A stretch of 64,000 nt of DNA from Verticillium longisporum (taxonomy: Eukaryota; Ascomycota; Sordariomycetes; Glomerellales; Plectosphaerellaceae). The position numbers and the translations under genes are program-made. The stretch is taken from contig JAETXT010000010.1 of NCBI GenBank assembly GCA_019188255.1, forward strand, positions 62,001 to 126,000. The letters run 5' to 3'. The notes below the pieces were generated by a model. That model was not told the DNA's origin, did not search any database, and was given only the letters and a program-made list of their open reading frames with translations. Positions 43,759 through 54,524 of the stretch are shown piece after piece (within the stretch, counting starts at the first letter, position 1; every line of letters starts with the position of its first letter).

Positions 43759-46185
43759 TTACGAGGTGTGCACGTCAGCCTTGGCAATCGCCTCAGTGAC
43801 CGCCTCAATCGCAGGATCTGCCTCGCTCTTCTTCTCCCCGGACTCCACCCCGCTGGCGCAGCCTCGGCGCCAGAAGCAGCGGCGGCCTTAGCAGCCTCCT
43901 TCTTAAGACGCTTCTTCTCCTTCTCCCGCTCCTTGGCCGCCTTCTTAGCAACTGCCTTGGCGGCCGCCTCCTCCTTTTGCTTGCGCACCTCCTCGCCGCC
44001 AAATGCCTCGCGCCACTCCTCAATCTTGCTCGCGGGGATTTGCGAGAACAAATGCTTCGCCTCGCCCAGTTTCTGGCCGGGCTTGATCGCGTCTGTGACC
44101 CACTCATCCGGGATCGTCGGCGTAGGCTCCACGCCTAGCTGCTCAAAGATGGCCTTGGACGTCACGGGCATGTATGGGTTCAGAATGCTGGCAATGAGCG
44201 CAATCTGGTTGAGTGCCAGGCCGATAATGGCCGCGCAGCGATCAGGCTCTTCAGTGAGAAGCTTGTTGTCGAGCTTGTTGTCCTGAAGCAGCTTGTTGCC
44301 GAGGCTGTGGGAAAGTCAGCAGTAGGCTTACGTGCGTGAGTTGTACATGTCACTTACGCCGAGATGGACAGAATGCTCCTGAGACCATCACGGAACTTGG
44401 TCCCCTCCATGTTGGTAATGTACTCCTTGAGGTTCACGTTGACCTCCTTGACGTGGTTCTTTAGGTAGTCGTTGAGACCAAATTTGGTGTAATCGGGAAC
44501 GGTAGTGTCAAGCTTGGCCTGCGCAAACTTGATGACGCGCTGGCAAAAGTTTCCGAGGTTCTTCAGCCTGCGAAAGGTTGTTAGACTTCAAATTGAGGCG
44601 TGCACGGTACGGGTACACGCACAATTCGTTGTTGTTGCCATCTACCAGCTCCTGCCACATGAACTCCGAGTCTGACGTCTGTGATATGGTCAACATCAAG
44701 ATCATATTGCTCAGTGGATCGCGACTACGAACCTCCGGCCGGCGCGAGAGCAGGTAATACCTCCAGACATCTGAAGGAACGCCAGTCTCCTGGACCTGGT
44801 TACCGAAGACACCGACACCACGCGACTTGCTGAATTTGCCACCCTCATAGTTGAGGTACCTATCAACGTTAGCACCTATTCTGCAGTCTACTCGACGAAC
44901 TTACTCAGTGGCAGAGATCTTGTGAACCTTGGTCCAGTTCTCATTGGTGCCGAGTTGCGACGCGGGGAAGACGGTGCTGTGGAACTGGACGTTGTCTTTG
45001 CCGAGGAATTGGTACTGTGACGTTGCTCAGCCGCGCGCTTCACATCAAGATTGCAAAATCACCCACCAGCTTGACCTCATCCGGGTTCTTCCACCACTGC
45101 TCCCACTTCTTGCCGGCGAGGTCGGCCCCGTCGGTATAGTTCTTCGTGATCGAGACGTAGCCAATGCAGGCATCGAACCAAACATCTACCGCATGGGTCA
45201 GCAGTGAAATGTGATAAAACAAGCCCTCAGAGCAGCTTACAGAAAACCTTGGCCGCATAGTCCTCGCCAGTAACATCTGTAGGAACGGGAACACCCCACT
45301 TGAGATCTCTCGTGATACCGCGCGGCTTCAGTCCCTTGTCGATCCACGCCTGAGTAATGGTCTGGGCGCTGGTGCTCCACGCGCCCTCACTGCTCGCCTT
45401 CTTGAACCAGTCAATGAGCGGCTCCTTGAGCGCATCGAGACGGAGGAAAAGGTGCTTCGTCTGCTTCTTGTCAGGCTTGGCGCCGTCGAGCTTGCATCGA
45501 GGGTTGATCAACCACCCGGTGGCCTTCGCAGCAATGTCATCGTCGGGCTTGGCATTGCCGGCCTCAGGCTCGGGTTCAAGGGGATCGAGAAGGTTGCCGC
45601 ACCTTTCCAGTTATTAGCTGATCTTATCAAAGACGAGGTTGCATGGTAAAAACAGAAGCGAGGCGGCGGAACTCACTTGTCACACTGGTCGCCACGGGCG
45701 TCGTTGTAGCCGCAGAGGGAGCATTCACCCTCGACAAAGCGATCCGCCAGGAAGCTGTGGTGAACCGGGCAGAAGGGCTGGGTCGTCTCGCGCTCCTCGA
45801 TGTAGCCATTTTGCCACAGCTTGCGGAAGATATCCTGGACAATCTCGGTCTGCTGCTCGGTCGGAGTGCGGCCGAAAATGTCAAACGACAGGTTGAACCA
45901 TTCATAAATGCCCTTATGGACGGCATGGTATTTTCGGCACAGGGTCTCCGGGTCGACGCCCTCCTCAAGGGCTTTGGTCTCGGTGGCAGTACCGTACTCG
46001 TCGGAGCCGCAGATGAAGATGGTCGGGTTGCCGCGAGCGCGGGAGAAGCGCGCAAAAACATCGGCGGAGAGAACACTACCGATGACGTTGCCGAGATGGG
46101 GCGTGTTGTTGACATAGGGAAGGGCGGAAGTGACCAAGACGTTGTTCTTACCCTTGACGGGGAGAATTGGCTCGGCGGTCGCCAT
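43759..46185 (-). CDS. MES1: Methionyl-tRNA synthetase, cytosolic; C-terminal frameshift
   Basis: Eight exons (minus): 46185-45677, 45602-45241, 45185-45067, 45014-44905, 44859-44733, 44678-44623, 44567-44358 and 44304-43759; introns 45-74 nt; about 679 aa. It charges tRNA-Met for initiation and elongation. Seen: class I HIGH-type motif HLGN at residues 30-33 ([13 protein letters not shown]), the zinc-knuckle insertion ([25 protein letters not shown]), VWFDACIGY, and the KMSKS-type KFSKS at 375-379. The anticodon-binding helical domain follows, then a Lys/Ala-rich tail. At 43848-43851 a run of four G should be five: the expected [17 protein letters not shown]... end lies in the next frame, stopping at 43759. 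As written, translation would run on with an Arg-rich tail to 43638. An in-frame Met at 46278 is an alternative start. Confidence 0.9.
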
Positions 46186-46768
46186 GACGGCGGGAGTGGT
46201 GGTTGTGGTAGACGCGTTGCTGAAGGAGTCTGGCAGCCAGTCCGAGCAATGGACAGGCAGGAATCTAGGTCGAGGCACGAGATGTGTATGCCGTGTCTTC
46301 GATTGGACCTTTTTCGGTGCCTTTGTGACGAGTGGGGGTTTTGCAAAATTGCAGTCGACTGCAGATGGGGCCTTTGGAGGGGGGAAGGCACACCGGAGCC
46401 AGAGAGCTCGAGGAAAGAGTCACAATCACAGCCAGTCCGTTGCACAGTCACACGGTCGCAAGGCGGGGCACGTCTCTTTGACGCCATACCAGCGGGTCGC
46501 GCCTCTCTGAGGCGGCCAAAGCCACAGAAGGGCAACCCCGCACTAGTCTCCTTTGGGGATGAGGGGTCCTTGATCCTTGGTGGAACAGAAGGTGCTGATT
46601 GACCCGAGCCGATGATGAGTTTTCGAGCGTCCAAAGCCCAGATACCCGACAGACACCAACAACACAAGGCGGGCCAGGCCAGTGAACAGTCAAATCTCCA
46701 TTTTAATTCGCTTCGTCACCCCACCCAGCTACCTATACACAGCACAGCACCATTGGTTCTCGGTCTCT
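46186..46768. promoter_or_regulatory. MetRS upstream region and ADH 3' flank
   Basis: 583 bp between two genes on the minus strand. No gene is seen; open frames here are extensions of the MetRS 5' leader or antisense. Confidence 0.4.
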
Positions 46769-47985
46769 TTACGCACCGAAAGCCTCCTCGTATCCGGTCA
46801 TGCAGTATCGGTAGCGCACCTTGGACGCCTCGACGACCTGCATCGCAGTCTTGAGACCCTCGGCGCTGATGGGGAACTTCTCCACGCACGTGAAGGGCTT
46901 CTTCTCCGCCGCAAGATCCAGCATCTCAAGCGTCTCCCTCCTGCTGCCCAGGTGCGAGCTGCCGATGAAGCAGCCGTTGGGCAGGAAGTCCTGGTTGCGG
47001 ACCTCGAAGCCGCCACCGCCGGGAAGGCCAACCGACACCCACTTGCCGTGAACATCGAGCAGGGTGAGGTAGGTGGAGAGGTCAAAGCCTTCGGAGGACG
47101 AGGCCGTGTTGACGATGAGGTCAAAGCTCATCTTGTGCTTCTCGTTCCAGTTCTCCTCGGCGGTTGCGATGTAGCCGTCGGCACCCATCTTGAGCGAGTC
47201 CTCCTCCTTCGAGCGCGAGCGCGAGATGGCCCAGACCTCAGCGCCCAGCGCCTTGGCGAAGAGCACACCAAAGTGACCGATGCCACCGTTGCCGACGATG
47301 CCGACCTTCTTGCCAGGGCCGGCGCCGTTGCGGACGAGGGGGCTGTAAGCCGTCAAGCCTGCGCAAAGCATGGGAGCGGCAACCTCGCTGGGAAGACCGT
47401 CGGGGATGGGGAAGACCCTGTGAAAATGTCAGCCTCAAGTGGCCATTGTCCTCAATAGCAGCACGTGTGGGAGTGCCGTCGATGACAACTTACCAGTGCT
47501 GGTGGGTGCGGACGTGAGAAGAGTAGCCGCCCTGGGAGACGACACCAGAGTCGGGCCATGTCGCGCCGTAAGTGTCAAGCTGGTCCTTGCAGTAGGTCTC
47601 GTTGTCGTTCTTGCACTGCTTGCAGTCGAGGCAAGCCCACGATTGGGCGCCGACGCCGACGCGCTGGCCCTCCTTCACGGTGGTGACCTTGGAGCCGACC
47701 TTGATTGCCTTGCCGACAATTTCTGTGATGGTTCATTAGAGACGTGCCGCCGCCGTAGAAAGAGCCAAATGAAAGCTTACCGTGACCAACAGCCAGGGGG
47801 TAGGGTTGCGCGCCCCAGTCACCACGGACGGTGTGGACATCGCTAGAGCAGACGCCGCAGCACTCGATCTTGATGTCGATGTCGTAGTCACCAAAGGGCT
47901 TGGCGTCGAACTCCTGCTTGTGGAACTCCTGCCAGGTATCGGCGCCCTTGACCTGGAAACCAGTGAACTTCTCGGGATAAGGCAT
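46769..47985 (-). CDS. Zinc-dependent NADP(H) alcohol dehydrogenase, ADH6/cinnamyl-alcohol type
   Basis: Exons (minus) 47985-47781, 47722-47494 and 47417-46769; introns 58 and 76 nt; 360 aa. It belongs to the medium-chain dehydrogenase superfamily; ADH6/7-type enzymes reduce medium-chain and aromatic aldehydes with NADPH. Catalytic zinc ligands are Cys46 (ECCGVCSSD) and His68 with Glu69 (AVGHEIVG). The four structural-zinc cysteines lie in CLDCKQCKNDNETYC. Next come GGYSSHVRTHQHWVFPIPDGL and the Rossmann motif GIVGNGGIGHFGVLFAKALGA. Residues SRSRSK after the second strand are typical of NADP(H) preference. The C-terminal substrate region ends RYRYCMTGYEEAFGA. Intron 1 splits the catalytic GHE motif. 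Confidence 0.92.
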
Positions 47986-49128
47986 GTTGGCGTCTGGGAT
48001 GTGGATTGGCAGTGGTGGAACGGCACAATAAAGTGTCTGGTCGATGGCAAGACGTGCAAGATGATTGGGATTAGAGAGGGCACAAATTTCGAATGGGAAG
48101 AAGAGAAGAGGGAGGAACAGGAGGCAAGTCCAACGCGGGACGACAGGCCGCCCAATATTTAAGAGACCACAGTTCAATCCCAATCTTTCCCCTCGTCCCT
48201 CGTTCATCAACCACCGAACCCCCACCTAAGAGCTGTGACCTTGCCCCGCGTAGTCTCTTTCTGGAGACGCGCCCACCTTTCGCTGGCCCCCAAGCCACAG
48301 CCCACGGCCAGCCCAGCGCCGAGAAGGGGCAGACGTCGAGGAATGGGGGAGCATGATGCTGCTCAGTTGTCCCACGGTGGTTAGGGGGGTGTACCCAGAG
48401 GTCGACTCCATCCAGCACACCCCAGTTTGCTCCATAAATTTGGCTCGTCGGCCGCCGCAAAGACCAGCGATTGGCCTCGTTCCATTTGTGACGCTGGCCA
48501 GCCCCGCGCAGGCCCCACTCAGGGATGATAAGCTGCGAAGCCATTGTCCCGGTGGATGTTCCGATCTAGTGCCGATTTCTCCGTCAATCAGAACCAGCCC
48601 CCATCAGAAAACTTTTGTAAGTATCCGCGTATCCAGACAAACCAGCACGCTTGGGGCGGTTGAACACCTGGTAGCCTGACTAGATATACCTGCCGGAGTG
48701 AAGGTAATAAGAGGGCGGGGGATTCGGGCAAGTGAGCTGGTGCGTACCGAGACTGCAGCAACACAGCTGATTCTTTGGGATTGTCATCTGTGACGAGGAT
48801 GGGATGCAGACCAATCAGCTTCAATGCCGACATGGGAAACCGATTCCCCCTGCTCTTCCGTCGCATCGAGAACAGAGGAACACTGAAGTCAGAAGCATGT
48901 CGGTATGTGCTCGGGTTTCTGTTGCAGCAATGCCTGCCGCTGTGCCTCTCGGAAGCTCGTGGCCGATGACAGAATATCATCAGACTGGTCTACTTACGGA
49001 GCGACAGAGTGGATAGGCAGAAGTCTCTGGCCGGGGAACGGGGAAGGGAGCGGGGAGGGCGCCGGGCCAGTCGAAGTCTAGCCAGGAATTGGTCCAGTCC
49101 ACCCAAAGACTTGGCCTCCGCACTGTAT
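47986..49128. other. Intergenic upstream of ADH
   Basis: Promoter and leader of the ADH gene (minus) and 3' flank of the next minus-strand gene. No credible ORF or RNA gene is seen. Confidence 0.35.
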
Positions 49129-49632
49129 CTATTTCTGCTTCTTTGTCGGAACAGCTTTGTTCCCAAGACCAATACCTGAGAGGAAGGCTATTCTCATGAT
49201 GGCACCGAAATAGACGAAGGGAACGTTACCCCAGTCAATGGCGTTCCAACCAGCGACGTTGTAATATATGCCTGGTCCCAGTGCTCGAACGGTGTAGAGA
49301 TGGCCCAGGTCCGCCACGAGCAGGACGAAGAGAACGGCCGACCACACCTTGAGGTCGGCAGTGGCACGTAGGACGATCGCCTCGTTCAAGGCAAAAAATA
49401 GGTAGAGATTGGCAAGCTGGGACATGGCGATACCAGTACCAAGCGGAAGGGTCGAGGGGGCCGTCGCAGCGTGGGTAAGCTCAAGGTACACCTCCGGCTT
49501 GAAGTGGGCAAAGAAAGCCCCCACGAGGGCAGATATCGGCTCGATGACGAGGAAGAAAAGGCTGTAAGCAGGTGGGAGGTTAAACCCAGCGCTGACGGTC
49601 TTGGTTTTGGTTTGGCCTGCTTGCGGTGCCAT
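49129..49632 (-). CDS. Small integral membrane protein, DUF7704-like
   Basis: Single exon, 167 aa. The start at 49632 (MAPQAGQTKTKTV) is preferred because the conserved LPPAYSLFFLVIEPISALVGAFFAHF follows closely. Four hydrophobic segments are visible: around residues 20-45, 75-95 (SQLANLYLFFALNEAIVL), 105-125 (VWSAVLFVLLVADLGHLYTV) and 135-158 (NVPFVYFGAIMRIAFLSGIG). The tail KAVPTKKQK is basic and perhaps an ER-retention type signal. The pattern matches a fungal family of about 150-residue four-TM proteins of unknown function (I believe DUF7704). An upstream Met at 49932 would add 100 residues without membrane character and probably lies in the leader. Confidence 0.65.
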   Translation of the reverse strand: MAPQAGQTKTKTVSAGFNLPPAYSLFFLVIEPISALVGAFFAHFKPEVYLELTHAATAPSTLPLGTGIAMSQLANLYLFFALNEAIVLRATADLKVWSAVLFVLLVADLGHLYTVRALGPGIYYNVAGWNAIDWGNVPFVYFGAIMRIAFLSGIGLGNKAVPTKKQK

Positions 49633-52186
49633 GTTTTTGAATCGGTGTGGTATATCGGAGAAGGTTCGGTCAAGGACGTCGACTTGTGCAAGCTCGATCG
49701 GGCGGTCAATTCGGGACCACAGGAGCGTCGGGGAGTCCGCAAGGACCTCAGAACACAGGAAGAAAAGGTTGGACAATTTGGCGGGGTTGTTGTTGTTGAA
49801 GTACTGGGAAGTTCGGTTCTCTGGCACACGGAGGACTGTGGCATCATTGTGAACCCTGATGGGCAAACGCCTGGAGAAACTCTGCTTCCGTGCCGCACTG
49901 TTTCTCCTGGTGGACCATGGTGACACGTCCATTGGACGGTCCCGCCAGACCCACGCTGAATGAGAGGAATGACGATCTGATCCACTAGATCACATTAGTT
50001 TGCAGGATCTCAGAAAATACAGCCTCGCATGCTATTGACGCGAGGGTGTCCCACGTTCGATACGATCTGATCTTGCAAGGGTGGGCTGGGGCATCATTCT
50101 TCGCCTGGAGAGGAGATCTGGCATCGCGATGATTATGGAACTTGGGGCACTTGGCATGGAGGCCCAGGGGGGGTTGATGTGCCTGATTACGACCGCGACA
50201 CCTGTTGCACGCAAGTTGAGACAATGTCACCAACCACAATCAAATCAATGCACAGAGAAATAGCGGTGCCATGAACAATATCGCGCAATAATATCGCGCC
50301 AAGTCGATTCCGTAGTCCACCACGGTATCTTTCTTGATCGATACTTGGCCCGAAGTGATGGGCGGCTTCAAGTACCTACATTCTCAAGTAAGGTGCCTAC
50401 CTACAAAGGCATTTCGTTTTGGCGGCACGGGCAGCTTCATAGTACGTATGGATCAGGCTGATGAAAAACAGAAGGGGTACAGGTACAGGCAAATGATCGG
50501 TAAAAGCCTGTTTTGTGGGTGCAACTGCCGTCGCACATCACTTCTTACTTAAGCCTCGGGTGCATCAGGGTCTTTTTGACCCTGGCCTTCAAGACACCAA
50601 TGAATGGTGGCGAGGGGCGGTGAGCACCTGAGTGGATGCGTGTCGGCGGTATCAAAGCATAAAATTTTGGAATAGAGCGTCGCTTCAGGTACAGTCAGGC
50701 ACTGCAGCTTGGTGATCATCCTATTTCATAAGCATGTGGTGTCGTCGTGTTGTATTTGTGCCCAGGTTCGGCATGGTGCTTGCTGTCAGTGGTCCCAAGA
50801 GATTGGTCTAGGTGCATGTTGACATGCGGCTGGGCAGGCACCTCAATCAATGTACACCACCACCATGGGTAAACTCAATGCAGGGCCACAGAACCCTGCA
50901 TTGTCTCCTCCCATTCAACTGTGTTGGACATTCTGCCCAGGAAGGTGACATATAATAGGACAACCGAACTTGGGGTTTGCTTTCTTCTCTCCCTCATTCT
51001 TTTGACTGCGTTCGTGCCAATTTCCGGATCCTCATTCGACGGCGGCGCCATCATACCCTTTGTTGTTTCGCCTGGAACCCTGAAGAGACGCCGACACGTG
51101 CCGGTGCCTCGTGTCATGCCAGGCATTGCTCCTTACCTCCCCTCCCTTGGACTCGCCTGATCCGCCGACACGCCGCTGAACCTGTGTCACCGAGCGAAGA
51201 ATGGGTTATGGCGCATGTAGGGCATCTTCTTGAACATCGGAACCTCGCTCAGACGAACATCATATCCACCGACCGAAACTACTTCTACTTGCAGAACCTT
51301 TCACCTCACCCACCACACCCGCTGAGGTCTATTGTGCCAGTCACACTGCGAGAACCGCCACCAGCAGAGCAAGCGAAGTGGTTCGAAACCACAGACACTT
51401 GACTCGCGGCGTCCGCCGCACGTACAGCACTCGTCTGACTGGTCAGCGAATTGCTGATCGCTGCCGTTTTCTTCCTGCCGTCCTGGCCTCCCGCGTTGTC
51501 TTGGAGGCCAAGACGCACTGGCCGAACTCAACTAGTTGCATTGGATCCAAACATCGGCCTGGCGCCATTGCCTTCCCCTTACCATCAACAGGTGGCCGAA
51601 GATTTTCTTTGCCCCTTCTGGCGACTCCGAACCATCGTTGACAAAGGATCAAGCCGGCCCTAGACCAACGGTTACGAGGCTAGAAGACACGCAGCCACTC
51701 AAAGAAGCCGCTGGTCGCCATCAACCCACTCCCAACTCAACAACTGGCTTGCCAACCTGAAATCCCCTTGGTGAGTTGTACCTCCCTGAGCCCCTGTGTC
51801 TGCACCCCGAGAACCCCAGGCGGAGCCTACCGCCTGGCCCCACTGGCCGCCACCCTGCATTGGTAGTACATTTCGCGGTAGTTCCGAGACAGTCCCGTCT
51901 TGAACCTCCCCCCAAAAGGAAGAAAAAAGGAGAGGCGTCGGCCAAAGACGAGACGCTCATAAACGGAGCATTCCTCCAACACCCAACTAATGTCTCCCAC
52001 CAGATTGCCGATCTTGCGACTCGACCTACATTCTTTTTGAACGCGACGCCCGACCTGTCAGCGACAGGGTCTACCGACTTTCCTCCTCCGTCCCTCCATC
52101 ATCATACCTGTCCAGTCCCGAAGGTCTACAATTCGTTTCAAGTCGTTGTATCGCAACCTTTTTTTGATCGGCAACCTGGAAACAAC
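49633..52186. other. Intergenic, about 2.5 kb, with leader of the F-box gene
   Basis: No gene recognised. From about 50950 to 52186 the DNA is pyrimidine-rich and looks like a long 5' leader of the following gene, possibly with its own intron. A GTACCTAC/GCCTACCTAC repeat lies at 50376-50402. Confidence 0.35.
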
Positions 52187-54524
52187 ATGTCGAGACGAGT
52201 TATCCCTGTGGCGGAGTGGGCGCCTGTTCAGGAGGCCATATTCGACGAGCCCGCAGGCGAGGCTTCGACATCCTCTTCGATCACAGCGGTCGACTTTCCT
52301 CCACGCGAGCCCGTTGCCGCCGCCTACAACAAGGACCGCCTCCGGAGCAAAAGCCATTCTTACTCTCTTTTCTCGCGACGTCGTCCCCAGTCCATGTTTG
52401 GACTTCCTCTCCTCGCCCAAGTCTGACGGCACCGAACTTGGTCTCAACATACAGGGCTTAGCAGTTGATGGTTCATCCTCGGTACCAACCCAGTCGCGAG
52501 CCAAACATGGCCACAGTCAAAGTGTCGCCGCCGGTACAAGGACAAGGCAGGCTGCTGGCGAAGACGGCAGCATCAAGAGCATCATTCGCAGGGCTTCCAT
52601 ATCGCTGAGAGGAATGGTCAATCACAGGCAGAGGCACTCGATAGCATACCCGACTCCTGCCGACGCCTTTGATCAACAGACATCTGACAGCCCCGTTGCT
52701 AGCCCAAGCACCATTCCTCGTCCCGGGACTTCTCACTCTGTTTGGGGCCGTCGTCTGCGCCAGGCTGCCAGTTTCCGCCATCATAGGACGTCTCACGGCG
52801 CCGTCGATGGCGAGCAACCCAGATTCGACCACACGTTTCCCTCGCTTCCTTTGCCCGGCACCGGTACCGAGCCTCCCATCATTCCTCGCCAGACAGGCGC
52901 AGCCGCTAAAGCCGCTGCTGCCGCCCAAAACGAGTCGTTGGGGCTTGGACGACCATCGACTAGCCAGCAACCTCGCCAAAACAAGTGGCTACGTGCGTTC
53001 AGCACCGGCGAAGACGCCGGGAACGATCGCGAGAGCGGTATCGGCATTACAGTGACAGCCGCCGACTCAGACACCGAGTTGGCAGTGGAAGACGCGGACT
53101 TGAAGGAAGATGCCAACATTAGTCGCATCGACTTCGTCTCAAGCCTGCCAGTCGAACTCTCTATTCAGATACTCTCCTATCTCCATGGCTCTGCACTCGC
53201 CAATGCCACGGTCGTGTCCCACCACTGGCATGAGGTTGTTTCAAATCAACACGTGTGGCGCGATGCTTTCTTGCGGGCAAAAACGGGCACCTATGCGACA
53301 ACCAATGCAGTGCAGCCAGGATGCGGCTATGGTGTTCCTCCCATTCAACCTTGTGTAGACTGGAAAGAGGTCTATCGCGTCAGGGAACAGCTGGACCGTA
53401 GCTGGCGCGATGGACAGGCTAAGCCAGTGTACCTGAACGGTCATTCAGATAGCATCTATTGCCTTCAGTTTGACGAGTAAGTGGCCGGCCCCCAAGATTC
53501 ATGCCTTTTCTATGCACTTCGCTAACATGTTGACAGATCGAAGATCATCACAGGATCTCGTGACCGGACGATTCGAATCTGGGATATGCAGTCACTACAG
53601 TGCCGCCTCGTCATCGGCCCCCCCGATGTGGTGAACGACGTTTCGCTGCTTCTCGATGCCGAGGGTCAACCAACCCATCATGCTGTCCACCCAGATGGCA
53701 CCCGCGCCAGCCCATCCATGCCAGCCGTCACATCCTTCCCTCTGCATCACGAAGCCTCGATCCTGTGCCTGCAATACGACAACGAAATCCTCGTCACCGG
53801 ATCTTCCGACTCGTCATGCATTGTTTACTCAGTTCAAGACGGTTACCGTCCAATCCGTCGTCTCCAGCACCATGGTGCCGCCGTTTTGGACCTTGCGTTT
53901 GACGATCGCCACATTGTCACTTGCTCGAAAGACGTCTCCATTTGTGTCTGGGATCGACACACTGGTGCTCTGCTCCGACAGCTGCGCGGCCACGCTGGGC
54001 CCGTGAACGCTGTTCAGCTCAGGGGTAACACCATTGTGAGCTGCAGCGGTGATTTCCGTGTCAAGCTGTGGAACGTCGATACGGGCAAGAACATCCGGGA
54101 GTTTGTCGGGCACACCAAAGGCCTGGCCTGCAGCCAGTTTACTGAGGACGGCCGCTTTGTCGCTTCTGCAGGCAACGACAAAATCATTCGCATCTGGGAT
54201 GCGAATACGGGAGAGTGCGTTCGAGAGATCAAGGCCCACGATAATCTCGTACGCAGTCTCCACATTGACTCTGTCAGCGGTCGTTTGATCAGCGGAAGTT
54301 ATGACCAGGACATCAAGGTGTTCGACATGGCGACAGGGCGTCAACTGCTGGATTTCCCTAAGTGGCATGCCAGCTGGGTACTCAGTGCCAAGAGCGACTA
54401 TCGTCGTATCGTCAGCACTGGTCAAGACCCCAAAATTCTCATCATGGACTTTGGTGCCAATGTCCAAGGCATTGAGATGCTCAACAGTGCCCGTGCTGTT
54501 GAGGTCGAGGGGGAATACATCTGA
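52187..54524 (+). CDS. F-box/WD40 repeat protein, SCF-type substrate adaptor; apparent frameshift
   Basis: Exon 1 is 52187-53476 and exon 2 is 53537-54524 (intron GTAAGT...ACAG); about 758 aa. F-box/WD40 proteins bind Skp1 and present phosphorylated substrates to SCF ubiquitin ligases. The start MSRRVIPVAEWAPV and the segment NKDRLRSKSHSYSLFSRRRPQS lie in one frame, which stops at 52426. From about 52395 the frame DFLSSPKSDGTELGLNIQ carries on, so one indel near 52394-52400 (a TTT run) must be assumed. A long disordered Ser-rich region precedes the F-box (DFVSSLPVELSIQILSYLHG, about residue 305). Seven WD-type repeats follow, with SGSYDQDIKVFDM, CSGDFRVKLWNVD, SAGNDKIIRIWDA and TCSKDVSICVWDR. 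The repeat set ends near residue 745. Confidence 0.82.

Noticed and set aside
45643..46602. 319-aa plus-strand ORF opposite MetRS exon 1
   Set aside because: It is a GC-driven antisense frame; the minus strand has the HLGN motif and consistent introns.
53829..54467. 212-aa minus-strand ORF in the WD40 region
   Set aside because: Mirror of the WD repeat codons; no motif of its own.
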